Shown here: piece after piece, positions 16,342-22,799 of the stretch
How positions within the stretch are numbered: position 1 is the stretch's first letter
How the letters are laid out: every line of letters begins with the position of its first letter
Virus record (IMG/VR): IMGVR_UViG_3300048550_000720
Location: 1 to 35,450 of that record
Origin: a virus
Strand: one strand, 5' to 3'
DNA: 35,450 nt
Notes under the pieces: model-generated
The model's database searches: none
Seen by the model: only the letters and a program-made list of their open reading frames with translations
What the model was told of the DNA's origin: nothing
Position numbers and translations under genes: made by a program

Positions 16342-18237
16342 TTACGCTCCTACCGGCTTCCATAGATGATGCGCTTGAGCGTCAAGCAAAGAAACAGTGC
16401 GCTGCTGGCGCAAATCCCACGGCGTAGAAAAAACGTTATTCATGTGCGACCGACCAATCGTGTGAACCACGCGGTCACGGCACGCCAGCTCCGCGAACCA
16501 CAACGCCATAACAGTGTCCGTTTTTTGACTCTTCGGAGCGTCAGGAGCCCACACCGCCAACTGCTCCATTAACGCCTTCACCGCCTCGCTCCCCACACTC
16601 GAGGGGAACTCCAATAGGCAGTTACCGTCCTCCCAGCCCGAAAACAAGCTCGTCATCGACGCCACACCGAAATCCGCGTCATGCTTATTCGATCCAGTGA
16701 AATGCGGCTGGATAACGCAACCCCTCGAGGCCGCGTAACGGTTCAACTCCGTATCGTGAACGAGGAAACCCTGGAAGCCGTTACGCTCAATACGAGCTTC
16801 CGCGAGATTGTACTGATCTATGAAGCCAGTAATCATCTCCCGCATCTGATCCGGAGTGATCCCAGCCTTATTGAAAACATCAACGACATACCGCTTCTGC
16901 GTCTGCACATCCATGCCAATAACGACACCAGCGGTGTAACCAGAAGTCGCAGGGTCCACGCCCAGAACGTGAATCAGCCCGTCACTACCGCGACCCTCAC
17001 GGACAGCGTTCACCCGCTTCGGAAGCAAACCCGTAAACCTCGACCCGTTCACCGCCGCAGCGAGCATCTCCGGAGAGAAAACAGCCGCCGAGTTCACTTG
17101 CTCCTGCTGATACACCATCGCCCACGTGCGCGGCTGAATACGGGAACGCTTCTTCCTCAACCGCGGCCCATCCCACTTCGGGAACAAACCATCATCACGA
17201 GGAACAGCCATATCGCCACGCGCGCCAGGTTCAGGCTCATGCGTCGCAGGCCACAACGTCACCCAATCCACAGGCTCATCGGCGTACTCCAACACCGCAG
17301 GCATCGCCAAGTACGACCACGGGGATGTTTCCTCCGGATACCTCGACGGTTCACGCAACGCCGCATACAAGTCCTGCCCAGCCAGCCGAGTACCCACCAC
17401 CAAGAGACAACCACTCGACGTAATACGAGACGAAACCTCAGACTGAATCCAGTCAATCTGCTTCTCATACTCGTGCGCGTTCGTACCATCCACGCAGTCA
17501 TCAAGGATCACCAGATCAGCGCGCGAACCGTACACGTGCCCTCGAACTCCCAGAGAAGCGACAGTGGGGTCTTTGCCCTCCATATCGCGCGCGTCACTCG
17601 AAACGTAAATCATGTTCTGAGTCCACGACGCCGAGTTATTAGCGAAACCCCCCGTAGGGGCGAAACGCATTTGCAGCTTCGAGTACGACTGATGCGTCAA
17701 ACGCGACTTCACAGCCAGCAAAAACTTGCTCGCCATAGCCTGCGTCTTACTGATAATCAAGATGCGCACGTTCGGGTCTTTACAAATCCGGTAAACCACA
17801 AAGTTCACGGTCAACGTCGTAGACTTGCCATGCTCAGGGGGCATGTTGCAGATCACCAGATCCGGCTCATTCCGCTCCCACACCATCGACGGGTGAACCC
17901 ACGACGGGTCATTCCCGTCAATCAAGTCCACCACGTTCTGCATATGGGGGAACACCGGAGCATCCAGGTACTCCCTACTGAAATCAGCGAACGACGGGAA
18001 ATCCTCACCAGAGCCACTCGCTCGAGCACCACGCACACGCTCCACCGACGCCCGAAACTCAGGATCGTTCCGCTTCCACGCCTCCCACGTTTTCAAGCTA
18101 CGGTCAACGCTCAACATCGCGTTCGCCACAGTCTCGCCCTGACCAATCAACGTCAAAACGCGAGCCTTCAACGGAACCAAGTCAGCGTGCGTGCCCCGAG
18201 GCTTAACTTTCACCTTGCGTTGCGTAGCCAAAAACAC
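16342..18237 (-). CDS. terL: Terminase large subunit with N-terminal small-terminase-like HTH
   Basis: About 631 residues. It is the motor that pumps DNA into the procapsid and cuts it. The ATPase Walker A is PPEHGKST near residue 136 and Walker B is ADLVILDD near residue 243. The RNase-H-like nuclease begins at LGVDPATSGYTAGV (Asp near 428), with further acidic residues in the C-terminal third. The first 70 residues (LTLIGQGETVANAMLSVDRS, KTWEAWKRNDPEFRASVE) look like the DNA-binding HTH of a small terminase. No separate small-subunit gene is visible. The start is uncertain: GTG at 18237 is listed. TTG at 18231 has GGGAG five bases upstream and TTG at 18243 is also in frame. Confidence 0.9.
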   Translation of the reverse strand: MFLATQRKVKVKPRGTHADLVPLKARVLTLIGQGETVANAMLSVDRSLKTWEAWKRNDPEFRASVERVRGARASGSGEDFPSFADFSREYLDAPVFPHMQNVVDLIDGNDPSWVHPSMVWERNEPDLVICNMPPEHGKSTTLTVNFVVYRICKDPNVRILIISKTQAMASKFLLAVKSRLTHQSYSKLQMRFAPTGGFANNSASWTQNMIYVSSDARDMEGKDPTVASLGVRGHVYGSRADLVILDDCVDGTNAHEYEKQIDWIQSEVSSRITSSGCLLVVGTRLAGQDLYAALREPSRYPEETSPWSYLAMPAVLEYADEPVDWVTLWPATHEPEPGARGDMAVPRDDGLFPKWDGPRLRKKRSRIQPRTWAMVYQQEQVNSAAVFSPEMLAAAVNGSRFTGLLPKRVNAVREGRGSDGLIHVLGVDPATSGYTAGVVIGMDVQTQKRYVVDVFNKAGITPDQMREMITGFIDQYNLAEARIERNGFQGFLVHDTELNRYAASRGCVIQPHFTGSNKHDADFGVASMTSLFSGWEDGNCLLEFPSSVGSEAVKALMEQLAVWAPDAPKSQKTDTVMALWFAELACRDRVVHTIGRSHMNNVFSTPWDLRQQRTVSLLDAQAHHLWKPVGA

Positions 18238-18332
18238 TCCCAAACCCGTAGGGCACAGCTATCCCATCCAAAAAAGAACCAGTAGGGACGATGAAGGGAA
18301 CTCTTATGAGGGAGTCAGAGAAGCTGACGACC

Positions 18333-18362
18333 GAAAACAAAAGGCGGCCCGATAGGGCCGCC
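18333..18362 (-). terminator. Rho-independent terminator in front of the terminase operon
   Basis: GGCGGCCC and GGGCCGCC form a perfect 8-bp stem with a four-base loop. On the minus strand it is followed by TTTTGTTTTC. It therefore stops leftward transcription about 100 bases before the terminase start, although nothing coding lies upstream on that strand for several kilobases. This suggests an attenuator or antitermination point in the late leader. Confidence 0.75.
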
Positions 18363-18982
18363 ACCAATAGGGCAACGGAGGCCGCTACGAGCCGACGTTG
18401 ACCCCCCAACCTTCGCTCGCAAGGGCTCGCTCAGGTTTAAAGCCCCCCATACTTAGTACCTTGCCAAAACACCCAATCCGGCAACATCAAAGTCATATCG
18501 TTACCAAAAAGAGACAAACACTCCTACAAAACCGAAGTTGACCAACCCTAACTAACCTAGAAATAAAACAACATCACGTGACATAGGTGGGCGCGGGCGC
18601 AAAAAGGGGTCGGGTCGAGCGCACGCACGCGATCGCGCGCCCGCTGGGAGCTCGCCGCCCGCCGTGGACTTCCTCCGCTATCCCCCGCACCCCTACGCGA
18701 CCCCCGCACCCCTGCAAGCCTGCCCGCCTACCAGCTGCAAAACGGGCTCGAGTCGCGGCCCTCGACCGATTGAGTGCAGGAACGGGGACAGACAACCGCG
18801 CCGAGCTAGTGGACGCCGCGGAGCTCGAGGAAGCACCGACGTCGGACGGGGTACAGCTCCGGAGCTCGACAGCTCCGAGCCTCGAAGACGTCAAGCCGCC
18901 GAGCTCGAGGAAACGGCCCAGGAGCTCGAGCAGCTGCCGCGACCTATCGCCGGCCCTAGTGCCGAGCTCGAGCCGTGCAAGA

Positions 18983-19000
18983 TAGTTGAGCGATCAACTA
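18983..19000. promoter_or_regulatory. Perfect inverted repeat, candidate operator
   Basis: TAGTTGA and TCAACTA are separated by GCGA, a perfect 7-bp dyad about 105 bases before the first small gene and just inside the boundary between the CTCGAG-rich block and the array. It could be a repressor-binding site or a hairpin. No second copy was found in the window. Confidence 0.4.
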
Positions 19001-19086
19001 CCCACAATGTAGGGGTGTCGCTTGCGCCCTCGAGGTCGAGGCCTTTACTATTCGCAGCAGTAACCCCGCAACCGCGCGAGGGTTCA

Positions 19087-19097
19087 CCCCTTAGGAG
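19087..19097 (+). promoter_or_regulatory. CCCCTTAGGAG start-associated box, first copy
   Basis: Eight bases before the ATG of the 26-residue peptide. The GGAG part is a normal ribosome-binding core. The CCCCTTA extension is conserved at five further starts, well beyond what ribosome pairing needs. Only a fragmentary CCTCGAGG lies upstream here; the second hairpin is absent. Confidence 0.7.
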
Positions 19098-19105
19098 ATG
19101 GAAGC

Positions 19106-19186
19106 ATGACCGAAACTATCGCCGCCGCCGTGACTGTGGCCCTACTGCTAGGCCCGCCGATCCTTGCCCTAGTTGGTGCACTGTGA
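19106..19186 (+). CDS. 26-residue hydrophobic peptide
   Basis: ATG follows the first CCCCTTAGGAG box by eight bases. The translation starts MTETIAAAVTVALLL, runs through GPPILALVGAL and stops, so almost the whole peptide is one membrane-spanning helix. Its stop overlaps the GTG of the next gene (GTGA). The strong start signal and the coupling argue that it is really translated. The role may be a small membrane effector or just a leader that couples ribosomes to the next gene. Confidence 0.6.
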   Translation: MTETIAAAVTVALLLGPPILALVGAL

Positions 19187-19386
19187 CCGCGCGCGAACTG
19201 TCGCCCCTCGACCTCGAGCCGTACGAAGTGTTCCGCACGAGCTTAGGCGGCTACACCGTGCGACACATCGAGACGGCCCGCGTCTATGCCCGCACACGTT
19301 CAGCCCGCTACGCGATGAGACGCGCCGCGGAGCTAAACGCCGCGCACCAATGGAAGCTTGAGGGCGTGCGAGTCCTCGAGGACTAG
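19183..19386 (+). CDS. Small basic protein of the accessory array
   Basis: 67 residues from a GTG that overlaps the stop of the hydrophobic peptide. An N-terminal part (ELSPLDLEPYEVFRTSLGGY) is followed by an Arg/Ala-rich helix (ARTRSARYAMRRAAELNAAH). No family recognised. The same frame is open far upstream through the CTCGAG-dense block, but that stretch lacks a plausible start and looks like chance, so the short form is chosen. Confidence 0.6.
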   Translation: MTARELSPLDLEPYEVFRTSLGGYTVRHIETARVYARTRSARYAMRRAAELNAAHQWKLEGVRVLED

Positions 19387-19395
19387 CCGCCCCTG

Positions 19396-19475
19396 GACCG
19401 TGGCCCTCGAGCTGCCCGTAACCGGCTCGAGGTCCGCGGCCTAGCGGTAGCTAGGAAACCCTCACCCCTTAGGAG
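19396..19475 (+). repeat. Two-hairpin leader repeat, copy 1
   Basis: GACCGTG at 19396. Hairpin 1 is CCTCGAGC (19405-19412) with GCTCGAGG (19425-19432). Hairpin 2 is CCTAGC-GGTA-GCTAGG (19440-19455). The box CCCCTTAGGAG at 19465-19475 comes eight bases before the next ATG. Both stems are perfect. Confidence 0.8.
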
Positions 19476-19483
19476 ATAGGCCC

Positions 19484-19834
19484 ATGAGCAGCGAAAGCGC
19501 ACGCGAGTACGCCGCGGGTATCGCGGAAGGCTTGCCAACGTGGAAAGACCACCCCGAGCTCGCAGACGTCGAGGACTCAGAAAAGCCCTGGCAGTGGCTC
19601 GAGGGCACGCTCGACGTAGAGCGCACGTACAACAGCGAGAACGAGCTTATTTCCGTGCGAGTCCTAATCGCGTATGGCGGCCCTACATGTTGGGTTGTGT
19701 TCGACGGGGGCCCTATCGCCGACGTACAAGCCGCGTGGTGGTCACCTATCGAGACCGTGCGCACTCGAGGGAGTGAGCAAATTCAGGAGCTCGCAGAGCT
19801 GGTGTTTGAGCTATCCCCGCAAGCCCCCGCGTAG
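19484..19834 (+). CDS. Acidic small protein, function unknown
   Basis: 116 residues directly behind leader copy 1. It opens with a helix (SSESAREYAAGIAEGLPTWK), continues with an acidic Trp-containing segment (EDSEKPWQWLEGTLDVER), and has a beta-rich core with ISVRVLIAYGGPTCWVVFDG. An amphipathic helix (IQELAELVFELSP) closes the protein. The fold looks compact and real, but I recognise no family. It stands alone between two leader repeats, so it forms its own translational unit. Confidence 0.75.
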   Translation: MSSESAREYAAGIAEGLPTWKDHPELADVEDSEKPWQWLEGTLDVERTYNSENELISVRVLIAYGGPTCWVVFDGGPIADVQAAWWSPIETVRTRGSEQIQELAELVFELSPQAPA

Positions 19835-19840
19835 CCCCTT

Positions 19841-19923
19841 GACCGTGCGCCTCGAGCCCGTACCCCCCTCGAGCTCGAGCCGCGCGGCCTAGCGGCCCCG
19901 CTAGGACTGACACCCCTTAGGAG
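19841..19923 (+). repeat. Two-hairpin leader repeat, copy 2
   Basis: GACCGTG at 19841, then CCTCGAGC with a partner GCTCGAG. Hairpin 2 at 19888-19905 is extended by two base pairs compared with copy 1 (CCTAGCGG with CCGCTAGG). The box CCCCTTAGGAG at 19913-19923 ends five bases before the ATG. Confidence 0.8.
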
Positions 19924-19928
19924 AAACG

Positions 19929-20183
19929 ATGGACATTTACTGCCGCAAGTGTGGCGAGCCCTGGGACAACGACGAGCTGCACGAGCAAGCCGCCGAGAAT
20001 GGAAGCACCTACGCCGAAACCGCGCGCCGCTTTCGCGTGGAGGGTTGCGCAGTGTTCGAGTGGGCGACGCCGTGCACGCCCTCAAGCTCGAGTGCCGCGC
20101 CGCTTATCGCCGCCGCCTATGACCTACTCGGGGACGACATGGACGGAGTGACCGCGATCCTCGAGGACGCCGGAGCCGTCTAG
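19929..20183 (+). CDS. Small protein with N-terminal zinc-ribbon half
   Basis: 84 residues. The first 12 residues hold a CxxC pair (YCRKCGEPWD), with His nearby (DELHEQAAENG) and further Cys at positions 40 and 49, so one metal site is likely. The C-terminal half is a helix (LIAAAYDLLGDDMDGVTAIL). The opening YCRKCGEPWDNDEL is a type I know from small actinophage proteins of unknown role. It is flanked by leader repeats on both sides, hence a single-gene unit. Confidence 0.75.
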   Translation: MDIYCRKCGEPWDNDELHEQAAENGSTYAETARRFRVEGCAVFEWATPCTPSSSSAAPLIAAAYDLLGDDMDGVTAILEDAGAV

Positions 20184-20192
20184 TTATCCCGT

Positions 20193-20270
20193 GACCGTGC
20201 CCCTCGAGCCCGTACACGCTCGAGGAGCGCGGCCTAGGGATCAACCTAGGAAACCGCTACCCCTTAGGAG
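20193..20270 (+). repeat. Two-hairpin leader repeat, copy 3
   Basis: GACCGTG at 20193. Hairpin 1 is CCTCGAGC (20202-20209) with GCTCGAGG (20218-20225). Hairpin 2 is CCTAGG-GATCAA-CCTAGG (20233-20250): both sides have changed relative to copy 1, yet pairing is kept. The box CCCCTTAGGAG is at 20260-20270. Confidence 0.8.
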
Positions 20271-20278
20271 ATGAACGC

Positions 20279-20560
20279 ATGACCGTCGAATATGACCGCG
20301 CCGACATATGCGCAGACTGCCTTTACACCGACGCGAACGGATGGGACGAACGCGAAACCGGACGCCCCCTACCCGACCCCGTGCCACTAAACCGCCTCGA
20401 GGGTTACTTGATAGGCACGGACGTGGACAGCCTCGAGGACGTGGACGCCGTGCAAGCCGCGAACGAGCCTAGTTTTAGCTGGAGCCCGTGCCACGGTTGC
20501 GGCTCGACTCTAGGCGGTAACCGTTACACCGTGCGAATAGTCGAGAGCTCGAGCCGATGA
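20279..20560 (+). CDS. Cys-rich small protein, paralogue of the 21466 gene
   Basis: 93 residues behind leader copy 3. It has Cys pairs ADICADCLYTD near the start and SPCHGCGSTLGG near the end, four ligands suitable for one zinc ion. Between them lies PVPLNRLEGYLIGTDVDSLED. The same plan (Cys pair, PLxxLEGxxIG, then CHGC followed by a Tyr-rich strand) recurs in the gene at 21466-21735, so the two probably arose by duplication. Its stop overlaps the next start (ATGA). Confidence 0.75.
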   Translation: MTVEYDRADICADCLYTDANGWDERETGRPLPDPVPLNRLEGYLIGTDVDSLEDVDAVQAANEPSFSWSPCHGCGSTLGGNRYTVRIVESSSR

Positions 20561-20847
20561 CGGCCCCGCAGCTGCCAGGACTCGAGAGCTCCCCCGAGCT
20601 CGACGCCGTGCGCGAATGGCTCCGGAGGCTTCACGGCCCGCGGTGGCGAAATGACCCCCGCGCGCGCTACGTCGAAGCCTACGCCGTGCACCGGATCGAA
20701 GGCACGCCGAAACCGGAGCCCGTGAGCTCGAGAAGCTGGCGCGCAGCTCGAGAAAAAACCGCGCGCCGCCTAGTCCTGCGCGCAAGCATTGACCGCCGCA
20801 TGATCGAGCGCGCCGCAGCTCGAGCCGTCGAGGACTCGAGCGAATGA
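20557..20847 (+). CDS. Basic Arg-rich small protein
   Basis: 96 residues, ATG overlapping the previous stop. Two Arg-rich amphipathic helices are visible: AVREWLRRLHGPRWRNDPRA and the later AREKTARRLVLRASIDRR with MIERAAARAVED. High positive charge suggests nucleic-acid or membrane contact, but no family is recognised. It is the second gene of a five-gene unit that runs to 21277. Confidence 0.65.
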   Translation: MTAPQLPGLESSPELDAVREWLRRLHGPRWRNDPRARYVEAYAVHRIEGTPKPEPVSSRSWRAAREKTARRLVLRASIDRRMIERAAARAVEDSSE

Positions 20848-20942
20848 CCGCGGCCTATCTCGCGTTCATGGCGGCCCTGTACGCCCTGGGGTTCCTCGAG
20901 CAAGCCCTATGGGTGCGCGACGAAATGAGGACGAGCGCGTGA
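20844..20942 (+). CDS. 32-residue single-span membrane peptide
   Basis: ATG at 20844 overlaps the preceding stop (ATGA). The peptide MTAAYLAFMAALYALGFLEQ is one hydrophobic helix, followed by a short charged tail (WVRDEMRTSA). Too short for domain recognition. The tight overlaps on both sides argue that it is expressed. It may be a small inhibitor or membrane anchor. Confidence 0.6.
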   Translation: MTAAYLAFMAALYALGFLEQALWVRDEMRTSA

Positions 20943-20992
20943 TCGGTGCGCGACACGAAAAATCAGCGAAAAATCGAGGGAAGGAAAATCTA

Positions 20993-21277
20993 GTGACATA
21001 CCAGGCAACCATTCGGCTATCGGCCCCAAGTAATACCTCGACTACCCGTAACGGGTGGCTCGAGCTGCGCACTGACGGGCACATTTACCATGTTGATTTC
21101 GGCTCAGGAATAGACGGGCTACCAACGCGCATGAAAGATGACGCGGCAAAAAAAGACTGCCCGCATATCGAGATACGCGCGTACCAATGGAATCAGATCG
21201 TGCTCCAGTACCCGAATCGCGTACTTGCCTCAGATCAGCCTGTCGGTGAAGTGCTGTTGTTCCACGTTACGGGCTAG
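20993..21277 (+). CDS. Small beta-rich protein starting MTYQATI
   Basis: 94 residues. GTG at 20993 is preferred over the GTG at 20939 because GGGAAGGAAAATCTA gives a ribosome site at good distance. The first codons coincide with the DNA repeat GACATACCAGGCAACCAT. The body is beta-rich (RNGWLELRTDGHIYHVDFGS, then IEIRAYQWNQIVLQYP and GEVLLFHVTG). No family recognised. It ends the unit before leader copy 4. Confidence 0.65.
   Translation: MTYQATIRLSAPSNTSTTRNGWLELRTDGHIYHVDFGSGIDGLPTRMKDDAAKKDCPHIEIRAYQWNQIVLQYPNRVLASDQPVGEVLLFHVTG
20995..21012 (+). repeat. GACATACCAGGCAACCAT repeat, copy 1
   Basis: Overlaps the start codon of the 20993 gene; identical over 18 bases to copy 3. Confidence 0.7.
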
Positions 21278-21282
21278 GGCTG

Positions 21283-21353
21283 GACCGTGATCCTCGAGCT
21301 CAAGTCTGTTCGAGGGTCGCGGCCTAGCAAACAGCTAGGTAACCCCTTAGGAG
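21283..21353 (+). repeat. Two-hairpin leader repeat, copy 4
   Basis: GACCGTG at 21283. Hairpin 1 is CCTCGA (21292-21297) with TCGAGG (21310-21315). Hairpin 2 is CCTAGC-AAACA-GCTAGG (21323-21339). CCCCTTAGGAG at 21343-21353 starts only three bases after the stem, so folding and ribosome access may compete. Confidence 0.8.
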
Positions 21354-21358
21354 GAAAA

Positions 21359-21469
21359 ATGAGGATTACCCCCCTTATTCCATGCGTCGAGTGCGGTCGA
21401 GTGTTCGACCTACGCGACGAACAACAAGCCGCTGATTACTACTACGGTCACGATTGCGAGGCGTCATGA
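21359..21469 (+). CDS. 36-residue peptide with CxxC
   Basis: ATG five bases after the box of leader copy 4. The peptide contains IPCVECGRVFDLRDEQQAAD and a second His-Asp-Cys near the end (GHDCEAS), so Cys2-His-Cys metal binding is possible. First gene of a long overlapping unit. Confidence 0.65.
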   Translation: MRITPLIPCVECGRVFDLRDEQQAADYYYGHDCEAS

Positions 21470-21735
21470 GTAACCATGAAAAAACAGTAACGTTGTGTGA
21501 GGCGTGCGTAATAACAGCCACGGGTTCACTTACTTACAACTATCTACTAGACGCGCTGCTAGACGCCGTTCCGTTATCGAAGCTCGAGGGCTGGAATATC
21601 GGCTTGCTGCCAGGAGAGTACGAGGATGGTGACGACGCGAGCCCAAGCCACTTACCGTTTTTCGGGTGCGATTGCCACGGGTGCGACACGGCATATTACG
21701 GCGAGCGTTACTACTACGCGGCGGTGTCGGCATGA
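21466..21735 (+). CDS. Cys-rich small protein, paralogue of the 20279 gene
   Basis: 89 residues. The ATG at 21466 overlaps the previous stop; an upstream ATG at 21454 in frame lacks this coupling. The protein has LCEACVITATG near the start, VPLSKLEGWNIGLLPGEYED in the middle and FFGCDCHGCDTAYYGERYYY at the end. The order Cys pair, PLxxLEG, CHGC, aromatic strand matches the 20279 protein, while the first 30 residues differ. Likely a zinc-binding module of unknown target. Confidence 0.7.
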   Translation: MSNHEKTVTLCEACVITATGSLTYNYLLDALLDAVPLSKLEGWNIGLLPGEYEDGDDASPSHLPFFGCDCHGCDTAYYGERYYYAAVSA

Positions 21736-21866
21736 TCCGCGTCGAGCTGCCACGCGCCGATTGGGAGCAGCTCGAGGACTGCCTCGAAATACTGCGCGAC
21801 CAGGGATGGATCGTGGACGCGCTACTCAAAAATGTTCAGAAGCAAACGCACGCACAGGAGGCGTAG
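21732..21866 (+). CDS. 44-residue acidic helical protein
   Basis: ATG overlapping the preceding stop. It is one long amphipathic helix (RADWEQLEDCLEILRDQGWI, then VDALLKNVQKQ). No family recognised. Its C-terminus contains the AGGAG used for the next gene. Confidence 0.65.
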   Translation: MIRVELPRADWEQLEDCLEILRDQGWIVDALLKNVQKQTHAQEA

Positions 21867-21868
21867 TA

Positions 21869-22048
21869 ATGAAAAAAATAACCGTAACGCTTGCTCTCGA
21901 AGTAAGCGATGAACAGTCAATAGACCTATCGAGCATTAGCTGGATCAAGCTTGACGAAATTGTGGCTTGGAAGGTCGAGGAAGGGCACGCTCACCCGCCC
22001 GAGTTCGAGTTCAGTGTGCTAAATCTCCAAAGCACCATTGAGGGTTAG
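21869..22048 (+). CDS. 59-residue beta-rich small protein
   Basis: ATG two bases after the upstream stop, with CAGGAGGCGTAGTA in front. It opens with a beta strand (KKITVTLALEVSDEQSIDLS) and continues with Trp/Lys-rich segments (ISWIKLDEIVAWKVEEG). No family recognised. Confidence 0.65.
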   Translation: MKKITVTLALEVSDEQSIDLSSISWIKLDEIVAWKVEEGHAHPPEFEFSVLNLQSTIEG

Positions 22049-22056
22049 GTGACGGC

Positions 22057-22185
22057 ATGAGTGGATACAACGGTTACCGAAGGCATAACTGCCTCGAGGC
22101 AGAGTGGCGGTGGCTCGAGTGCGACAAGTGCGACGTATGCGATATCCGCGTATGCGTCGAGTGTGGCGCGGAGGTCGGCGCATGA
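22057..22185 (+). CDS. 42-residue zinc-ribbon peptide
   Basis: ATG at 22057. A dense Cys pattern LECDKCDVCDIRVCVECG gives three CxxC-like pairs in 20 residues, preceded by RRHNC. It is likely a structural zinc ribbon used for protein or nucleic-acid contact. Its stop overlaps the next start (ATGA). Confidence 0.65.
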   Translation: MSGYNGYRRHNCLEAEWRWLECDKCDVCDIRVCVECGAEVGA

Positions 22186-22394
22186 GCTACCAGATAAGCG
22201 ATATCACTCACCCGAACGGCTTGTGGTGGATTGTCGAGTCGAAGGAAACCCTCGACGGCCCGAGCGAGTTCGAGCTTATTCACTTGCCGACCCGTAACGA
22301 AGGCGGTTGCGGGTCGCAGGGCGTGTTCTCGAGCATGTTCGACGCGCAGATGGAAAGTGCCCTAATCGAGTTAGGAAGGAAGGAGCTGGCATGA
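22182..22394 (+). CDS. 70-residue small protein
   Basis: ATG overlapping the previous stop. Beta-rich N-terminus (SYQISDITHPNGLWWIVESK), then EFELIHLPTRN, and a helical C-terminus (MFDAQMESALIELGRKELA). No family recognised. Confidence 0.65.
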   Translation: MSYQISDITHPNGLWWIVESKETLDGPSEFELIHLPTRNEGGCGSQGVFSSMFDAQMESALIELGRKELA

Positions 22395-22621
22395 ACGGTG
22401 ACGTTACGTGCCTCGAGGATTGGCGGGAAGATTGCGAGGGCGAGGTCGGTTACTACGTGAACCCGCACAATGAGTGGAAGGCTTTTCCACGGTGCGAGAA
22501 GCACCATGAGGCCGCGGTCAAGGCCGCAGCAGCTATCGCGGAGCGATACCCCGACACACCGAACCCACCCGAATGGTTCGACCCGTCATACGCGGGCGAG
22601 CATTGGGACAGCGACTACTAG
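22391..22621 (+). CDS. 76-residue acidic small protein with Cys/His
   Basis: ATG overlapping the previous stop (ATGA), with GGAAGGAAGGAG upstream. It contains TCLEDWREDCEGEVGYYVN, PRCEKHHEAAVKAAAAIAER and an aromatic acidic tail (WFDPSYAGEHWDSDY). Cys6, Cys14 and the CEKHH group could bind metal. No family recognised. Confidence 0.65.
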   Translation: MNGDVTCLEDWREDCEGEVGYYVNPHNEWKAFPRCEKHHEAAVKAAAAIAERYPDTPNPPEWFDPSYAGEHWDSDY

Positions 22622-22630
22622 GAGGAAACA

Positions 22631-22765
22631 GTGACATACCAGGCGATAACGGTACATATCGAGCTCGAGCTCGACGGGAGCTACCCGCACCCGAGGAAAT
22701 GGGATTGGGGCGAGCTACTCGACCTACCCCCTGACACGTACCACGTTCACATCACAACCGAATAA
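22631..22765 (+). CDS. 44-residue small protein starting MTYQAIT
   Basis: GTG at 22631 with TAGGAGGAAACA in front, ten bases after the previous stop. It begins MTYQAITVHIELELDG and continues SYPHPRKWDWGELLDL. The first codons again coincide with the GACATACCAGGC repeat, so its start resembles that of the 20993 gene although the rest differs. Last gene of the unit. Confidence 0.65.
   Translation: MTYQAITVHIELELDGSYPHPRKWDWGELLDLPPDTYHVHITTE
22633..22644 (+). repeat. GACATACCAGGC repeat, copy 2 (partial)
   Basis: Twelve bases conserved at the start of the 22631 gene; the 3' half (GATAACG) has diverged. Confidence 0.55.
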
Positions 22766-22799
22766 GTATTTTCTGCTATTTTTGTAACCGTAACCCATA

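Larger units (their letters stand above)
18363..19105. other. Divergent control region without a convincing gene
   Basis: 18440-18590 is AT-rich and unlike its surroundings, the best place for divergent promoters. On the plus strand TTGACC at 18538 followed by an AT-rich stretch is a weak -35 candidate. From 18590 to 18980 the DNA is very GC-rich and packed with CTCGAG and GAGCTC words. It stays open in several frames, but codon patterns do not favour one, so I call no gene. A perfect dyad follows at 18983. A cos or pac site could also lie here, since the terminase is adjacent, but nothing identifies one. Confidence 0.45.

Noticed and set aside
18664-19182. Long plus-strand frame through the CTCGAG-dense block fused to the 19183 gene
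   Set aside because: The reading is Pro/Arg/Ser-rich, open frames exist in several phases, no ribosome site is present, and the GTG at 19183 is well coupled to the peptide before it.
19396-21353. CRISPR array
   Set aside because: The repeats are separated by real genes, differ in sequence while keeping structure, and are joined to ribosome sites.
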